Source of the DNA: Phalacrocorax aristotelis
Lineage: Eukaryota > Chordata > Aves > Suliformes > Phalacrocoracidae
Length of the DNA stretch: 64,000 nucleotides
Direction: 5' to 3'
Assembly (NCBI RefSeq): GCF_949628215.1
Contig: NC_134276.1
Span: 132,618,125-132,682,124 of the forward strand
Shown here: positions 47,901 to 60,419 of the stretch, piece by piece
How the letters are laid out: the number at the start of each line of letters is the position of its first letter
Numbering within the stretch: the stretch's first letter is position 1
The notes under the pieces: model-generated
What the model was told of the DNA's origin: nothing
The model's database searches: none
Seen by the model: only the letters and a program-made list of their open reading frames with translations
Translations under genes and position numbers: made by a program

Positions 47901-49544
47901 CATTCCCCATGGCTCTGCCAGGGTGCCACACGTCCCTCTCAGCCTCTCTGCTCATTGAGCCCTAGGTGACCCACACACGCAGTTCTAAGAAGATGCCCTT
48001 GTGTTGATCTTTCTCCGGTCACTGTTATTTCTGCAGCGGGGTCCTGTTCTGGGAGATGACGAAAATGCCATTCAAGGCAGTCAGCATTTAAAATGGGTCG
48101 TTAGAGAGAAACGTCACAGGTGTCTTTGCTAAAGATAGTCTGGTGCTGAGTAAAACAGTGCCTCCAAAACCTTCATTTCACAACATGCTCACTCAGCATA
48201 ATAACCCCTCAGGCCCAAACACCCCCCACTGCCAGACAGCTCCTGTCACTTTCCTGTGGTCTCCATCAGTCCCTCATGACCACCGCTCAATGAGCGGCGC
48301 AGAATGGGAATACGTCTCTCTGCTTTGCCAGTTCTTAAAAGAAGCATTTCCTAGAGCATGGATTCAGTTAAGGGTGGTTTTGGGGGACTAAAGGAGAGTA
48401 GTGCCAGGACGGCAAGGCTAAGAGTGCAGAGTGGGTTGGGATGGAGGGGGAGATCCGCGAGCTCAGTGTCCCCCGGGCGAAGGCAGGGCAGGGAGAACAG
48501 ATGGTGCTGGGCTGCAGAGCCATACATGTCTCCCCACCACAGTTCCATCTCCCTTCTCTCTCTCTCACCTTCACCCACACACTCACACCATTCTCACACT
48601 GCTGATTCAGGGGAAAGAGAGGTTGATGCTTTCTGCTTGGACTGGGCACCACAAACTGTTTTTCTTGAACAGGAGGAAAAAACACCTCCCGCCAACCGTC
48701 ACAAGTTCTCCCCCATCTTCTCCCCTCTCTTCCTCTCTCATGAGATCCCATGGGCTGTGTAACACAGAGGTCACAAAGGGCCACTACAACGCAGTCCCCC
48801 AGGGACATCAAGGCACACAGGTTGCACCAGATTCCCCTACACTGATCCCATTCCTCAGGAGACTGAAAAGCCGTGCATGATCGAAGAAATGAGAGCTGTC
48901 ACCACAACAGGGAGCTGCTGAAGCAAGATGTACCACTTGCTCTCTTTTATCCTCCACCTTCACTACCCAGCTGAGGAAAACTAGAGAGCAAGCAAGGATC
49001 CTTTCACAGCAAAGAAGCGGCTGCTCTGAGTCACCTCCCTTCCCTCACCCCCAGGAAAAGCCCCAACCCAGCCTTTGGGGGATGAGCTGCCAAGGGGCTT
49101 GGGTGTCTGACACCTGTCATGAAGGGCTGATTAAGTCTGAAAGAGTCAGAGCCAGTGGGTTGCTGGAAAGTGTGAGCCACAATAGTGGGGGTTCTCTGAG
49201 GCAGAAGGGGCCCCAGGATGAGGCACACAGATGGAAATGTATTGCCCTATGCAGAGCTCAGCAGCTACACAGGAGCTAGGATGATCCCACTCAGTGCAGG
49301 AGCTTGGGTGCGTTTTCCCCAGTGCTGCAGAAGGAGGAGGGTCCCTTCCTCACATCCCTCACAGCTTGCAGACCCTATTCTCAGTGCTGGTTGCTTCTCC
49401 TGGATGCTCCTCTCTGTCTCCTCAGACCACCTCAGCTTTGTTCCAGATTGCCCTTAGGCTCTGGATTGATGGGTCGCACATGCCCTGGCTGGAGCTCATC
49501 TCAGACCCTTTCCTCATGCTGCCTGTGAACTGGCCAATGAGAAA

Positions 49545-49650
49545 AACATTTGAAGGATTAAAGAAGGAAAAAAAACCAACCAAACAAACAAAAAAAACAC
49601 ACACAAAAAACCCAAAACCCAACATCAACAACAAAAAAGAACAGCAGAAA
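49545..49650. repeat. A/C-rich low-complexity tract upstream of LAG3
   Basis: Runs of A mixed with CAAACAAAC, CACACACA and AACAACAA, about 450 bp upstream of the LAG3 TATA-like site. It is similar in texture to the COPS7A intron tract at 997-1100. Confidence 0.7.
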
Positions 49651-49993
49651 AAAGACGAACACATTCTCAAAAGCCCTGAAACAATTAGAGAGAAGCTGTA
49701 AGAGGCGGAAAGATCAAACCAAAAAAGGTAAGAGATGAAAGAAAAACATGAAGGGCACTTGCTGGGAAGTGTCTTCTACACTTTTTCCACTGTCTATGTA
49801 GAAGCGAAACTTGTAAGAAAAACAACAGCGACCCAAAGAATTTCCACTAAAAGATGCTTAGAGCAGTGTCTCTGGTCCCTCCCTCCTCCTTCTCACTGGC
49901 TTCAGCTCTGCCTTCACGTGCCTCAGACTTAGACTGGTTTCTTGGTCGTGACGCATCTTCTTAGTGATACGAGGAAATTAGCTGCCCACCTGC

Positions 49994-50002
49994 AATATAA
50001 GG
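49994..50002 (+). promoter_or_regulatory. LAG3: LAG3 TATA-like promoter element
   Basis: AATATAAGG lies about 205 bp upstream of the LAG3 ATG with no 3' splice site needed between them, so transcription may start near 50025. Nearby are E-box-type sites (CACCTG just before it, CAGCTG near 50058) and TGACGCATC near 49949. The region is not a CpG island, as expected for a tissue-restricted gene. Confidence 0.4.
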
Positions 50003-50201
50003 GCATCTAGGGAAATGCTTTGATCAGAGAGAGAGACAGCACGAGAGCAAGTACGTCCAGCTGACCCACCCTTGGTTCATCCACCCACTCTAACAACTTC
50101 TTTGCCCATGCCTCATTTTTGCTGATCTCTTAAAGCTTCGGACTGATCAAGCACGGACCCAAGTGGGAAGACGCAGCCCCTTGCCTCTCCTGGATACCAC
50201 T

Positions 50202-53200
50202 ATGAGGCCAGTGTCCCTGATGCTGTTCCTCACCTTCACTCTATTGGCTTTCAATGGTAAGAGGGGCTGAACATAACAAGGAAGGCAGAGTACCTCAGAG
50301 TCTGGGTGTTACTTAGTCCCTGACAGGTTGGGAAGGGAGAACTGGTGCCCTTCTAAGCCCACTGAAGATGGCCAGATATTGCCCTCTGCTCCATGAGTCC
50401 CACCCTTTGCTCAATTCTCCATCTTCTTACAGCTGGCCACATCTTACCAGGAGTAGCAGAGTGGGAAAGCAGGGAGCAGAAAGTGTGGGCCAGAGCGGGG
50501 AGTTCAGCTGTCCTGCCTTGCCACCTGAGCCCCAGAAAGATGTCGAAGAGCTGGAAGCAGCTGCCTGACAAGACATCTGTCCTGTGGAAGCGACATGGGG
50601 GAAGGTATGCCAGGGCCAAGACAGATCTTTCCCCTTGTGGGAGGACTGGGGAGGGTGGGAGACACTTTGAGCCCCCTTTCTCCTTCTTCACATCCCCTCC
50701 TTCCTGCCCCCCCCCCCAATGTCACCTTTGCCTCTGGCACAAGCCGCTCACTTGTCCCACTCTCAGCGCCCACCAGGAGCCACACATGGTGCTGGAGGTG
50801 GGCTACTCTGGCCTTCAGAAGACAGCACTGCCCATGAAGCCCAGGGTGTCAGTCCAGGACTCTGCCTTACGCAATGGCAATTTCTCCCTGCGAATCGACC
50901 CAGTCCGGAGCGAGGATGCCGGGCTGTATGAGGCATGGGTTGCGTACAACACGAAGGTCCAGAGCTGCCAGGTGGAGCTGGGAGTAATTACAGGTAGGAG
51001 AAGATGGAAACCCTGGAGAATGTTGATTTTGGGTCCGGGGAGGTTGTGATGGTAGGATGGAGTGGGGCTGCTGTATTTGCCAGGGCAGGTTATAGCTCTG
51101 GCAGCAGCCCCCCAAAAGCGCCTCCTGCTGTCTGCTCTCAGCTCTGTAGAGAGGACTGCCCAAGGGACAAAGATAGGACAGAAGGGGCACAAAGGGATGG
51201 TTTTGTAGTCCCCCTGTGACCTTACCTTCCCCTGCCTACCCCTCTTTAATTTTTCTTGCAGTAACCCTCAGTCCACCCAGCCCTGTGGTAGAAAATGAGC
51301 CACTCTCATTGAGCTGCAACTCTAGCCACCGGGCCAGCCTTGTGGAGACACGCTGGTTCCACAATGGGCACCTGGTCCCCACCTCCACAACCTTCTGTTC
51401 TTCGCATGGGGCTCTCTCCATCCTCCGGCCAGCCATGAGCGATGCGGGCTCCTGGCGCTGCCAGCTCAGATACTCCGATAATGAGATCATTTCTGCCACG
51501 TACAACCTGCAAATTCTAGGTGAGCTCAGCATTGTGTTGCTACTGCAGCATCCTCAGGTTGCTCCCCTTGATGTGTCTGACCAGCCCCAGTGGCTCCAGC
51601 TTCTCAGCTCCCACCCTGTCCCCACTGCCCAGGCCAGTCATTGCCCTGCGGAGGAGCTCTTTCCAGGTACCACCCCACATTGTCCTCTCTCTCTGGCTCA
51701 GGTTTTGATGGCCCAACAAACCCTGTGGTCTATGCTGCATCTGGCTCTGCAGCTGATCTACCATGCACCCTGAGCTACCTTCCCAGTGCCTTTGGGATCA
51801 ACGTGGTGACAGCCTACTGGAGCCGCCTTGCGGGAGGACACTTGCGAGGCTGGGGCATCTCTCAGAATTTGAGCAGCAGAAGTTTCCCCCTTCATCTCCC
51901 TGCGGTGGGGCCAGGTGATGCAGGGCAGTACCACTGTGCTGTCTCTGTTGGCAGCAAGACAATCAACAGGGATGTGACCTTGGCAGTGGTTACAGGTGAG
52001 AGAAGAGACAGGGTGGTGCAAAACGGCTCTGGGGTCACCCACTGCTTGCAGATAAACCTCCCTGCATGTCAGTGCAGTGAGTGTGGGTTGCTCCTGCCCA
52101 TAGGTCCTCACCCCGGTGCAGGAAACAAGGTCTCTATTCAGGGCATTGCACTGCACTGGACTCTGCTGAAAGCAGGGGTTTTCCTGAGTAACTTGATTGC
52201 TCATCTTGAAGACTGAGGAAGACAAAGAAAATAAATTAGAGGGGATAATGAAGGAGGGGTGTATTAGAAGAAGGAAGGATGGGGAAGAGATGTGGACCTC
52301 CCCGTAGTCTTTACTGAGGATAGTTTTTTACCTTTGCTGCAGTCACCCCAAGCATCCAAGGACCGGTTTCTGAGGGGTCTCATTTGATGCTCACCTGCAG
52401 ACTCACACACCCCTGGGGACATGAACGTTTCCAGTGGAAGCACCTTGGCTCAGCCCCCGCTAACAGCAAGCTGACTGTGGCCACCTCCCATAACATGGAG
52501 GGCCGCAGGTCCCAGACAGGCCCTACCTTGGAAATACCCCAAGTGTCACAAAAGGATACGGGCACGTGGGAATGCAGTGTATATGGCCCAGAAGGCAGAC
52601 TGGGAGCAGTAGAGTACATGCTGCAGATCACAGGTACTGTGTCCCATGCACCTGTAACTGATCCCTTCTTCTCACCCTATTCAATTCACTGGTGCCCTCT
52701 CCTCTCTCAGCCTCACCCTTTCCTTCTCCCCTTTGACCGCTTGGATCCCATCTTCTTGTCATCCTGTCTTAGCTGTCACCAGTTCCTCCTGTTTCTCCTT
52801 CCAGCTCCCTGCACCCTTTTTCCAGTTTGCCACTCTTTGTGCAGTCCCAGCCTTGCCCCAGTACAAAATCAACCTTCCCCTCCTTCCTAACTGTGGTTCT
52901 TCCTCACAGGTGCCCAGGTCTCCAACCCTCCCACCATCTTCAGTGGGCAGGTTACTTTTGGGCTCACTCTCACCCTCTTCCTCCTGCTTATGGTCTGTGT
53001 TCTGGCTCTGGCCCTACAAAAAAGGGTAAGTGTCCATCACCCCATTCTGTTATTTTCCTGTACATCATCCCTTATTTGACCTTTCCCTGGGTATCCTAGA
53101 GACAGCATTGAAATGTCTCAGGGACACAGCAGCCAGAGGAAGAATGGGGCCTAGGCAGCCTGCTGAGGGTGTTATCAACATGTAGTGAAAGCTGTATACT

Positions 53201-55547
53201 GGGCATCAGCAGGTCTGGCTAACTGTGGCATTTATCTGGGGGCAGGTCAGACACTTCAGAGGAGGGGTAAAACCTTCTAGGAAACAATCACAACCCAGCC
53301 TTGAAAAGTTTCTTGTTTATTCTTGCAGAAATCAAGCCACGCTGGAATCGAGAAGGGTTAATTTCCAGGCTTTTGTAGATTTCCTCTCTCTTATTCCTTA
53401 TCTGGATGCTTTGATGTAACAGAGTCTCCTGTTCCATATAAATGTCTGCTGGTCCTCAGGCACCAGTCTTAATGCAGGTCTGTTGTTGCTGGTTCAGCCC
53501 TCACACCTCGGCTGTCTGCTTCTGGCAATTTACTGCCCTTCATTTGCTCAGCTCAATCCAGTATCTCATCTTCTGAAAAATCTGCTTTGCCTTTACCGAC
53601 CCAAAGACCAGGCCAGGACTGATTCCTCCCCAGCATGCCACTGGAAAAAACTGTGGAAACAAGTCAGACCATTTCTCTGCATTTTTCTTACTGTTTCTCT
53701 GCAAATTAATTACATGGCAAATTCTTCATTCACAGTTTCTTTTTGCTGACAAGGGACACTTTTCATAAATAGCTGTGATGTAGTTGCCTTCCACTTAGCT
53801 TCTTGGGAGGGCCCACAGTGAAAATCCCCTTCAAGTACATAAAGGGCCAGGGGCTCAGAGCGATCTCAGGTTGGGAGAACTTGCCCTGGCGAAAGAGCTG
53901 GGTGCCTTGAACCTGTCTTGAGCTGAAGATGAGGGATGTGACAGCATTAATGCAAATTCTTAGCAACTCCCAGTGGCTGGAGGCTGAAGACAGGCAACAT
54001 CAGAACAGAAGCAAGATGGGCATTTTAAAGAAAAACACTGCAGGTAGTGCTAGAGAGACTCGTGACTGGTTCTTTGTCATCGTTCCTTAATCAGCACTGA
54101 TGGTAGTCTAAGGCAGAGATCTACAGTTTCTGGGTGACCCTCTAGGCTGTGTAAGTCCAGGGCAAGATGATCAGAACCACCCTTTCTGGCCTAAAACCTT
54201 GGACAATAACACTTTACAGTGTAACTAAACCCTCAGCTAGGAGGAGATAGGACACCTGGGTCTCCAGCTCTGCTAGCTTAAACAGCTCTAATCCAGCCAG
54301 GATACTTACCACCTCAAAGCATTCGTATATGCCCTCACAGCCTTGCTTTGCCAAGTAAGCAAAGCTCCTCTGTTGCAGCACAGGTTCTCCATCCACTGAT
54401 GGTCCTCCTGCCCTTCTCTGCACAGCCTCCCCAGTGGGCTCATCCTTTGTGAGAGTGCAGATGAGGTACCCTTGTTCTCCTTCTCTCTGCTGGCATTCTC
54501 TGAGATTACTTTTGCTCTTCTTGCATTGGTTGAACACTGGCTGCTCACTGGTATCCCTTGTTGGGCTATTGCCCACGCATTAGGAATTCCTGTTCCATCC
54601 CCTGAGCTTATCAATGTGCAGTTGATACTGTTGCATTTCATTCACCCTGTCGTTCAGTTTACTGCTCCATTCTCCTAAAATATCTGGGTCTCAGGTGACA
54701 TTTTCATCCTCTTTCTTCCAAATGAGGCTCCTCAACTTTATCAGCTACATAACTCATTAGCACTTTCACACTCTCTGTGCCACTAATGATTGCTCCCACA
54801 ACTGATCTTTGAAGACCTGTGCTTATCAGTTCTCTACAGCCTGGCAGAAATCTGCCAGCAAAATCCCAGTCCCTTCATCTTAGCTGAGATTACACCTACC
54901 ATGCCATTCTTTTACTAGTCTCATCTTTGCACTTGTATTGATTACCTGTGTGTCACCATATACGTTACCATTCTCAGGAGCCTGGAGATGTACCTCTTTT
55001 CCATTGTCTAGAAAGTCACTTGTTAAAGCAAGATGTGAAAGTGTTTCTGTCTTTAATTTGTTCTTATCTCATTTTGCATGAACCTTCATGCCTTTAATTA
55101 TTCTCTCCGAAAAGGTGTTGTAAAAGCTGGCATACCATTGAACCTGACAATGGCCTAACCATTGTCCAGATCATTCTTTGCTCTCTCTTAAGCATGTCCT
55201 GTCTTTGTTATTCCTTGTGCCCAAGACACCATAAAGGATAGTATTGAGCCAGCCTTCCCCAGAGGAAACTACATGTCTCAGGGAGTGGGGCTGGGGCTCT
55301 TCCCTGGCCGTAGGAGGGAATGGGAGCCTCGTGGTTGCAACCAGTAGCACTATGTCTTCCATGACAGGGAGAAGCCCAGCCTTGTGCCATTCATTCTCCC
55401 TCCCATGCCTGATATTGCCCCTTTCTTCTCTTTCAGGCACGGTCTCCTGCCTTCCCAGCGCTGGAAGGGATGATAGCAGTCACTGTGCCAAGGAAGAAGG
55501 AGATGGAGGAGAACCAGAAAGAGAAGGTCCAGCAAACTGAGTGCTGA
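50202..55547 (+). CDS. LAG3: Lymphocyte activation gene 3 protein (CD223), four-Ig-domain inhibitory receptor
   Basis: LAG3 is a CD4-related T-cell surface receptor that binds MHC class II and other ligands and dampens T-cell activation. Exons are 50202-50256, 50433-50604, 50767-50993, 51262-51519, 51702-51995, 52343-52633, 52910-53025 and 55437-55547; all are GT-AG and in frame, giving 507 residues (human 525). There is a signal peptide (1-20), Ig D1 (25-150), D2 (152-237, SWRC), D3 (238-335, DAGQYHC), D4 (336-432, TWEC), a short stalk, a membrane segment (about 447-468, exon 7) and a 39-residue tail. The WxC signature in D2 and D4 is the LAG3 pattern. Sequons are seen at NFS, NSS and NLS. 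Exon plan and place next to PTMS confirm LAG3 rather than CD4. The tail keeps FPAL but lacks KIEELE and the Glu-Pro repeat. The last intron is 2.4 kb. Confidence 0.95.
54140..54205 (+). mobile_element. Possible ancient CR1-like 3' end relic in LAG3 intron 7
   Basis: GGGCAAGATGATCAGAACCA followed by CCCTTTCTGGCCTAAAACC resembles the sense 3' end of old amniote CR1-type elements (CCCTTCTGGCCTTAAAATC). Short and tentative. Confidence 0.35.
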
Positions 55548-56079
55548 TGGGAGCTGGGACACCAGGCCCAGTCTGCATGGGAGGATGAAACTCTGTGTGC
55601 CATGCTGCAGAGAGATGGGCTCCATGCAGAGCTCTCAGGAGGGTGTCGGGATGGCATGAAGATAGCAGGAGGCATGGGAGCTCTGTACCTGCAGAGGGGC
55701 TGGAAGCTGCATAGCCTGGCAAGATGAGACTCACCACTGCAGTAAGGTGGCAGGCAGCACAGGTGCTTTGGAGCTATTGGGAGTATTTGAGCCAGTAGCT
55801 ATTGCCTGCTTCAGTGCCACTTCTCTCTCCCACTCTTTGCCCCTCCTTCACGGCCTCTCTCACAGCCTTTCACTGGTGAGACACTTAAATGTGGAAGATG
55901 GCTGGAACCCAGCCCTCCTGCAGCCCAATGGTGTTTTCTCCCCCCTCCCCACTTTCCTCTCCCTCTCCCCACACTGCCCTGCTCCTGCGCTCATTCAGTG
56001 GCAGAGGGGACCCCACAGAGAACTGTACATGTTGCACTTTTTGAGCGTTTTATTTTATTAGACTCATTTTAGAACCTAA

Positions 56080-56085
56080 AATAAA
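56080..56085 (+). terminator. LAG3: LAG3 polyadenylation signal
   Basis: AATAAA in CCTAAAATAAATCTG, 533 nt after the LAG3 stop codon. The predicted 3' UTR runs from 55548 to about 56105 within the last exon. Confidence 0.8.
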
Positions 56086-58094
56086 TCTGTCTGACAAAAA
56101 AACCTGCTGGCCCCTGAGTGTGCTTGTGGACCTATTGATGGTGCCGGGTGTAGCTCTGCCTGTGTGAAGCAGCTTCTAAGAACTTTGCTGCCTTTTCTTT
56201 CTCTTTCAGTTCTGTTTTACTGAAGTTGCCTGTTCATTTCTGACATTTTGATGGTGGGGAAGGGGAAATTAGATGCCACTAGAGAAGAAAGCATCACAGG
56301 TTCAGTCTCTCCTTTTTGCTGTGTTCCAGAGTGGGTTACTTTTTATCCCCCCTGTCTGGCTCTCCCTGTTAATTCATTCATGTATTCCTTCTCTCAGTCC
56401 TCACATTTTCCTCATAGATCTCCCATTGATGTTAGGGCTTTCTGTCACTCTCCTCTGGCTAAGGGTGTACTTACTAATGTAATCGTGAATCTGCCAGGTC
56501 TCACCCCCCATGATCCTCAATGTGTTTAGGTTTCATCTAGTTAGAGAAGGCTCTTCATCTACTCTCTGAACAGCCATGGAGGACTGTGATACTGCTCTTG
56601 AACAGTGATTGCATGCCACCCCAGAAGAAAGCCTCACTAGTAAAGAGAGTCACACATGTAGTGACTCTCCCATATGGGTCACTGGGCTGTGGCTGTTCAA
56701 GCAAGGAGATGGTGGTACAAAAATGAAGCTCTCAGTGTTTAGGAAGATTTTCTTGACTTGAGCAGAGGGATTCACTGCCAGGCCAGCTTTTAATTATTTC
56801 AGCAGGAATGTGAAAAGGCCTTCTTGGTATGTGGTCCTCATCTTCCCCCAAGAGTTTCAGGCACACAGGTAATGAATGCACTGTGGGATCCCAGACTGCA
56901 GGTAGTGGAGCAGCACACAAAAAGCCCAACTAGCCTACTCTGGGGAGCACATCTGGGCTCCACAGCTATTTAACTACTCAGATAGCCATGTATTTTACTG
57001 AAAATTATACCCATTTCTCCACTAAATCCTAGAGAAATGCAAGCAGAGGTAGACTTGTCTGCTTCAACTGTCTCATGCAATTTCAGGCAGACACTGAAAC
57101 AGAACCAACGTAAGGAAGGACAGTCCAGCCTGGTACCAGGCATTTTCCTAGGCAAATGAAAACACTGCAATTTTTTCAAGTTGGGAGTGATCTATCTGCC
57201 TTAGACTTCTCTCTCTGCTAGATGCTTTGGAGATAGAGAAAAGGTAGGTTAGGCCCAGTGGGGCTAAGGAGCAATCCAAAATTGAGCAGGACCACACCAT
57301 ACTCTCAGTGCCTGACAGCGGTTTGCTCTCTCTTCTCATGTACAGTGGGATGCCCTCCTCCTGTAATAATTTTAGCATTGCCTGTTACCAGCCTGGATGT
57401 TCTCATTCCTCAGATGTGTGCCCAGTCTGTCTTTAAACCTTGCTGTTTTCTTGTGCTCTCTGAATTCCTCTGGCAATCAGTCCTCAAGTCTGCTTATTCA
57501 CTGTGTGAAAATGGTTCCTCTTTATCAGTTTTTAATTCAAAGCTTTCCACTTTCATCATCTGTTTTCTTTTCTCCTGTCACAAAGGCTGGAAGCAGAAGG
57601 ACTCCCAATCTATCATCTCTTCACTGGTTATTATTCTGCGGCCTTTTATCACGTCCCTTTTTTCTTACTTCCCCATCCCTTCCTGATTCATTGCCCTTCA
57701 GGTACAAATCCCAGATCTGGGGGACTTTCTCCCTGACAGTTTGCTCAGGCCCATTCCTATGCCTGGTCAACTTTCCTCAGATACTTTGTCCTGGAAGAAG
57801 ACGCAGCAACCTTGTGGGGGAGCAGTGCTGGCTTACATGGGGGCACGGTGCCTTTCTCTGTGTTACTTCCATCCTGCCCTTCATGGCCCCTGACATCTTG
57901 TCTGCTGTTCTGACTGTCATTGCCCACTGAACAGCACTGAGCTTGTACCGAGCTGTTCACTGTGTCCTCAGTGAAATGCCTGTCGTGATGCCCGGGGCTC
58001 TTGCCTGACCTGGTACAGTTACAGTAAGCCAAAGCCTCAAAGTACTTATGCAGTTTACATTTTTCCCTCCAGCTACATGACTTCAGGAACAGTG

Positions 58095-58255
58095 ATGCTG
58101 AATTTCATTTGCCTTTCTGTTGCTGATGAGCACAGCTTACATGTCCCCAGAGCCCTTGTCATTCTCTCATCTCCTGATGAATTTAAATAGCTTCATGTCA
58201 TCAACATACTTGGCCTTCTTGCTGCTTACCTCCTTGAACACTAGGATCTCATGTC
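58095..58255 (-). mobile_element. Ancient amniote CR1-type relic
   Basis: GCTGAATTTCATTTGCCTTT, then TCATCTCCTGATGAATTTAA and TCATCAACATACTTGGCC follow the antisense ORF2 order of the same kind of old LINE as at 42905 (typical text: TTTCATCTGCCATTT ... TCATCTGCAAACTTGGCC). No terminal repeat remains. Confidence 0.5.
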
Positions 58256-60419
58256 TTAACTCAGATACTTTTGGGCCTCACTGCTCTCTCTGATGACAAC
58301 TGGCAGTTCAATCCTCCTCCTCGGTTCCCACCCCAGGGCCAGTCTCAGGCACAGAGCAGAGCTCTCCCACTCCTGTGCACGGTCAATCCATTGCCCTGGT
58401 TAGCCCTGCAGCTCCAAGGGGGCAAGGAGAAGGTGCAAGCTGTTAGAAGATGCAAAACGTGAGCTGTGCACTGGATTATTTACTGTAACACAGGTACTCT
58501 TGCTTCATCACTCTTCGCCAAGAACTGATGATACCTGGAGCCAGTTTAACCAGAGGCATTCATGCAATTATGTATGCTTACGCTGCAAGACCTGTGTATA
58601 CAGTAGACACCTCAATAATCATTGTAATACCTGTAGCAGGTCCTGGAACTACTTTCTTTGTAGTAGAGAGGGTGATGGTGGCTGAGGTGCATAATCTGTG
58701 TAGGTTAGGGTGACACCATCTACAGAGACTATGAGGCCTCAGACATGGTTGTATATAAACACAAATTCCACCAGCTCTGGGGCGCTGAGAATGGTATCTG
58801 AAGCTTCACAGATGTTGTAATCTTGCTTTTGTAACCAGCAGAGCACTTCACACAGATGAGCATTACTGACAAAATACAGACACCAACAAAAGTGACAAGC
58901 ATGGCCATTGAGCTGTTTTGTTTGACAGACCTCAAGGAAAAATGCTCAAAAGCCAGCTGCCTCCAATGCAGAAATAGCTGTCTATGGCCCCAGGAAGCTT
59001 TACTTCCCAAATGCTGCAGGATAAAGAATGGATCAATGCAACACTAGGGAGGAGGTAAATATTTCTGAACGCTGAGGGAATCAAGACAGCACAAGGCAAA
59101 TCAGTACAGCTGAAATGGAAGGACCAAGAGTCTGTACAACAAAGCAAACAAACCTGGAAATCTGTCAATAAGTCAATATTGTGAATCAATAAGCAGGAGC
59201 AGCAAATAAAGCAAATGTCATATGAAGGAAAGAGACCCAATGCTTTTCCACAAGGATAGAGCTACAGGTGCAAAAATCAGATAAATATTTTCAATGTACC
59301 AGAAACAGAAAGCTTGAGAAAAACACAGGAAATCCAGTGGATTCCCTTTTCACAGAGGGTACTGGTCAAAGAAGGCAAAGAAAGTACTGCCCATACAAAT
59401 TCCTTTGCATCTGACACCTCGAAAAAGAATGGGGAGAAGATCTTTAATCCCAAATTAATCTTTTTTTATAAGACCAGCACTATCAGAAAAAAATCATTAC
59501 TAGGTCCAGGTGTTCTGCATCCAAGATTCCAAATGAGAGGCTAAATAAGTGCTAGCAAATAGCGTCATCAGGCAAAGAAACAAGTAGAAACCACATGTCT
59601 GTTGGCGTCTTGGTACATTCTGCACAGCCTTTTAAAAATAATAAAAAATTAGAACCAGGTCTCGAATGACCTGGGACACTAAAGCACACTGAGTTTTATA
59701 TCTACTTGGCAAATTGGTGGGAACAATATCAGCACCAGTTCTGGGGGGAAAAAAAACCCAAACCTGGGCCTCGTGACCCCATTGGATTTCTTCAACAGTT
59801 TGATGCAGTACTGAATAAAACCAGAATATCTAGGATCATTCGTTTAGCCTTCCAAAGATTGCCTCAAACCAAGCTCCTTACAGGAATGCTGTACATACTG
59901 CATTTTGTGCCATCCACTGAGACCCAAGGCATCTTGGACAGTCGTTCCATAGTTGTTGACTGAATCATGCTCAAGAGCTTCTACTCCTAGGTTTCCGTCT
60001 TGCTGGCCTGCCGGTTCAGTGCAACTCACTACAGCTCTCAAAAGCGTATGGTGTGCCTCTGAAATGGCTTTCGCTCCCACCTGAAGGGATGGGTTTCAGA
60101 GGATCTTAAGGTAAGAAGACATAGGACACTCTCTGTGCTTAGGAAAAATGGCAGGAGGTGATGCACAAGGGCAGCTTTTGGAAGGACTTGTTATTCCTTA
60201 TTCATATTGAGGTTTCTCATGTTCTTTCACAAACACTGTGTCTTCCTCTCCTGTCACCAGGCCAGCATCCCCCTTTTTTCATGGAAAACAACACAGATTT
60301 TCGGACTGAGGAGGAGGAACCAGCAGGCTCCCTAACGAGCTTAGGGAGCTGGCACGAGCTCAGCCGGGACCCTCCAGCCAGGCACTCCCCAGCCCTTCGA
60401 AATCTCACACCCAGGGGAG

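Larger units (their letters stand above)
34326..49990. other. Gene-free spacer between PTMS and LAG3
   Basis: About 15.7 kb without a recognisable exon. It holds CR1 relics (37355, 42905, 44505), CTCF-like motifs (34527, 40182), and an A-rich tract near 49550. Between 35000 and 35600 it is GC-rich with several long overlapping frames, none of known type. I see no tRNA or other RNA gene. Confidence 0.5.

Noticed and set aside
50393..51049. 218-residue continuous frame as a single LAG3 exon
   Set aside because: It runs through an intron (50605-50766) that contains a poly-C tract and has a clear GT donor and CAG acceptor. Splicing restores the expected D1 and fits the family exon plan.
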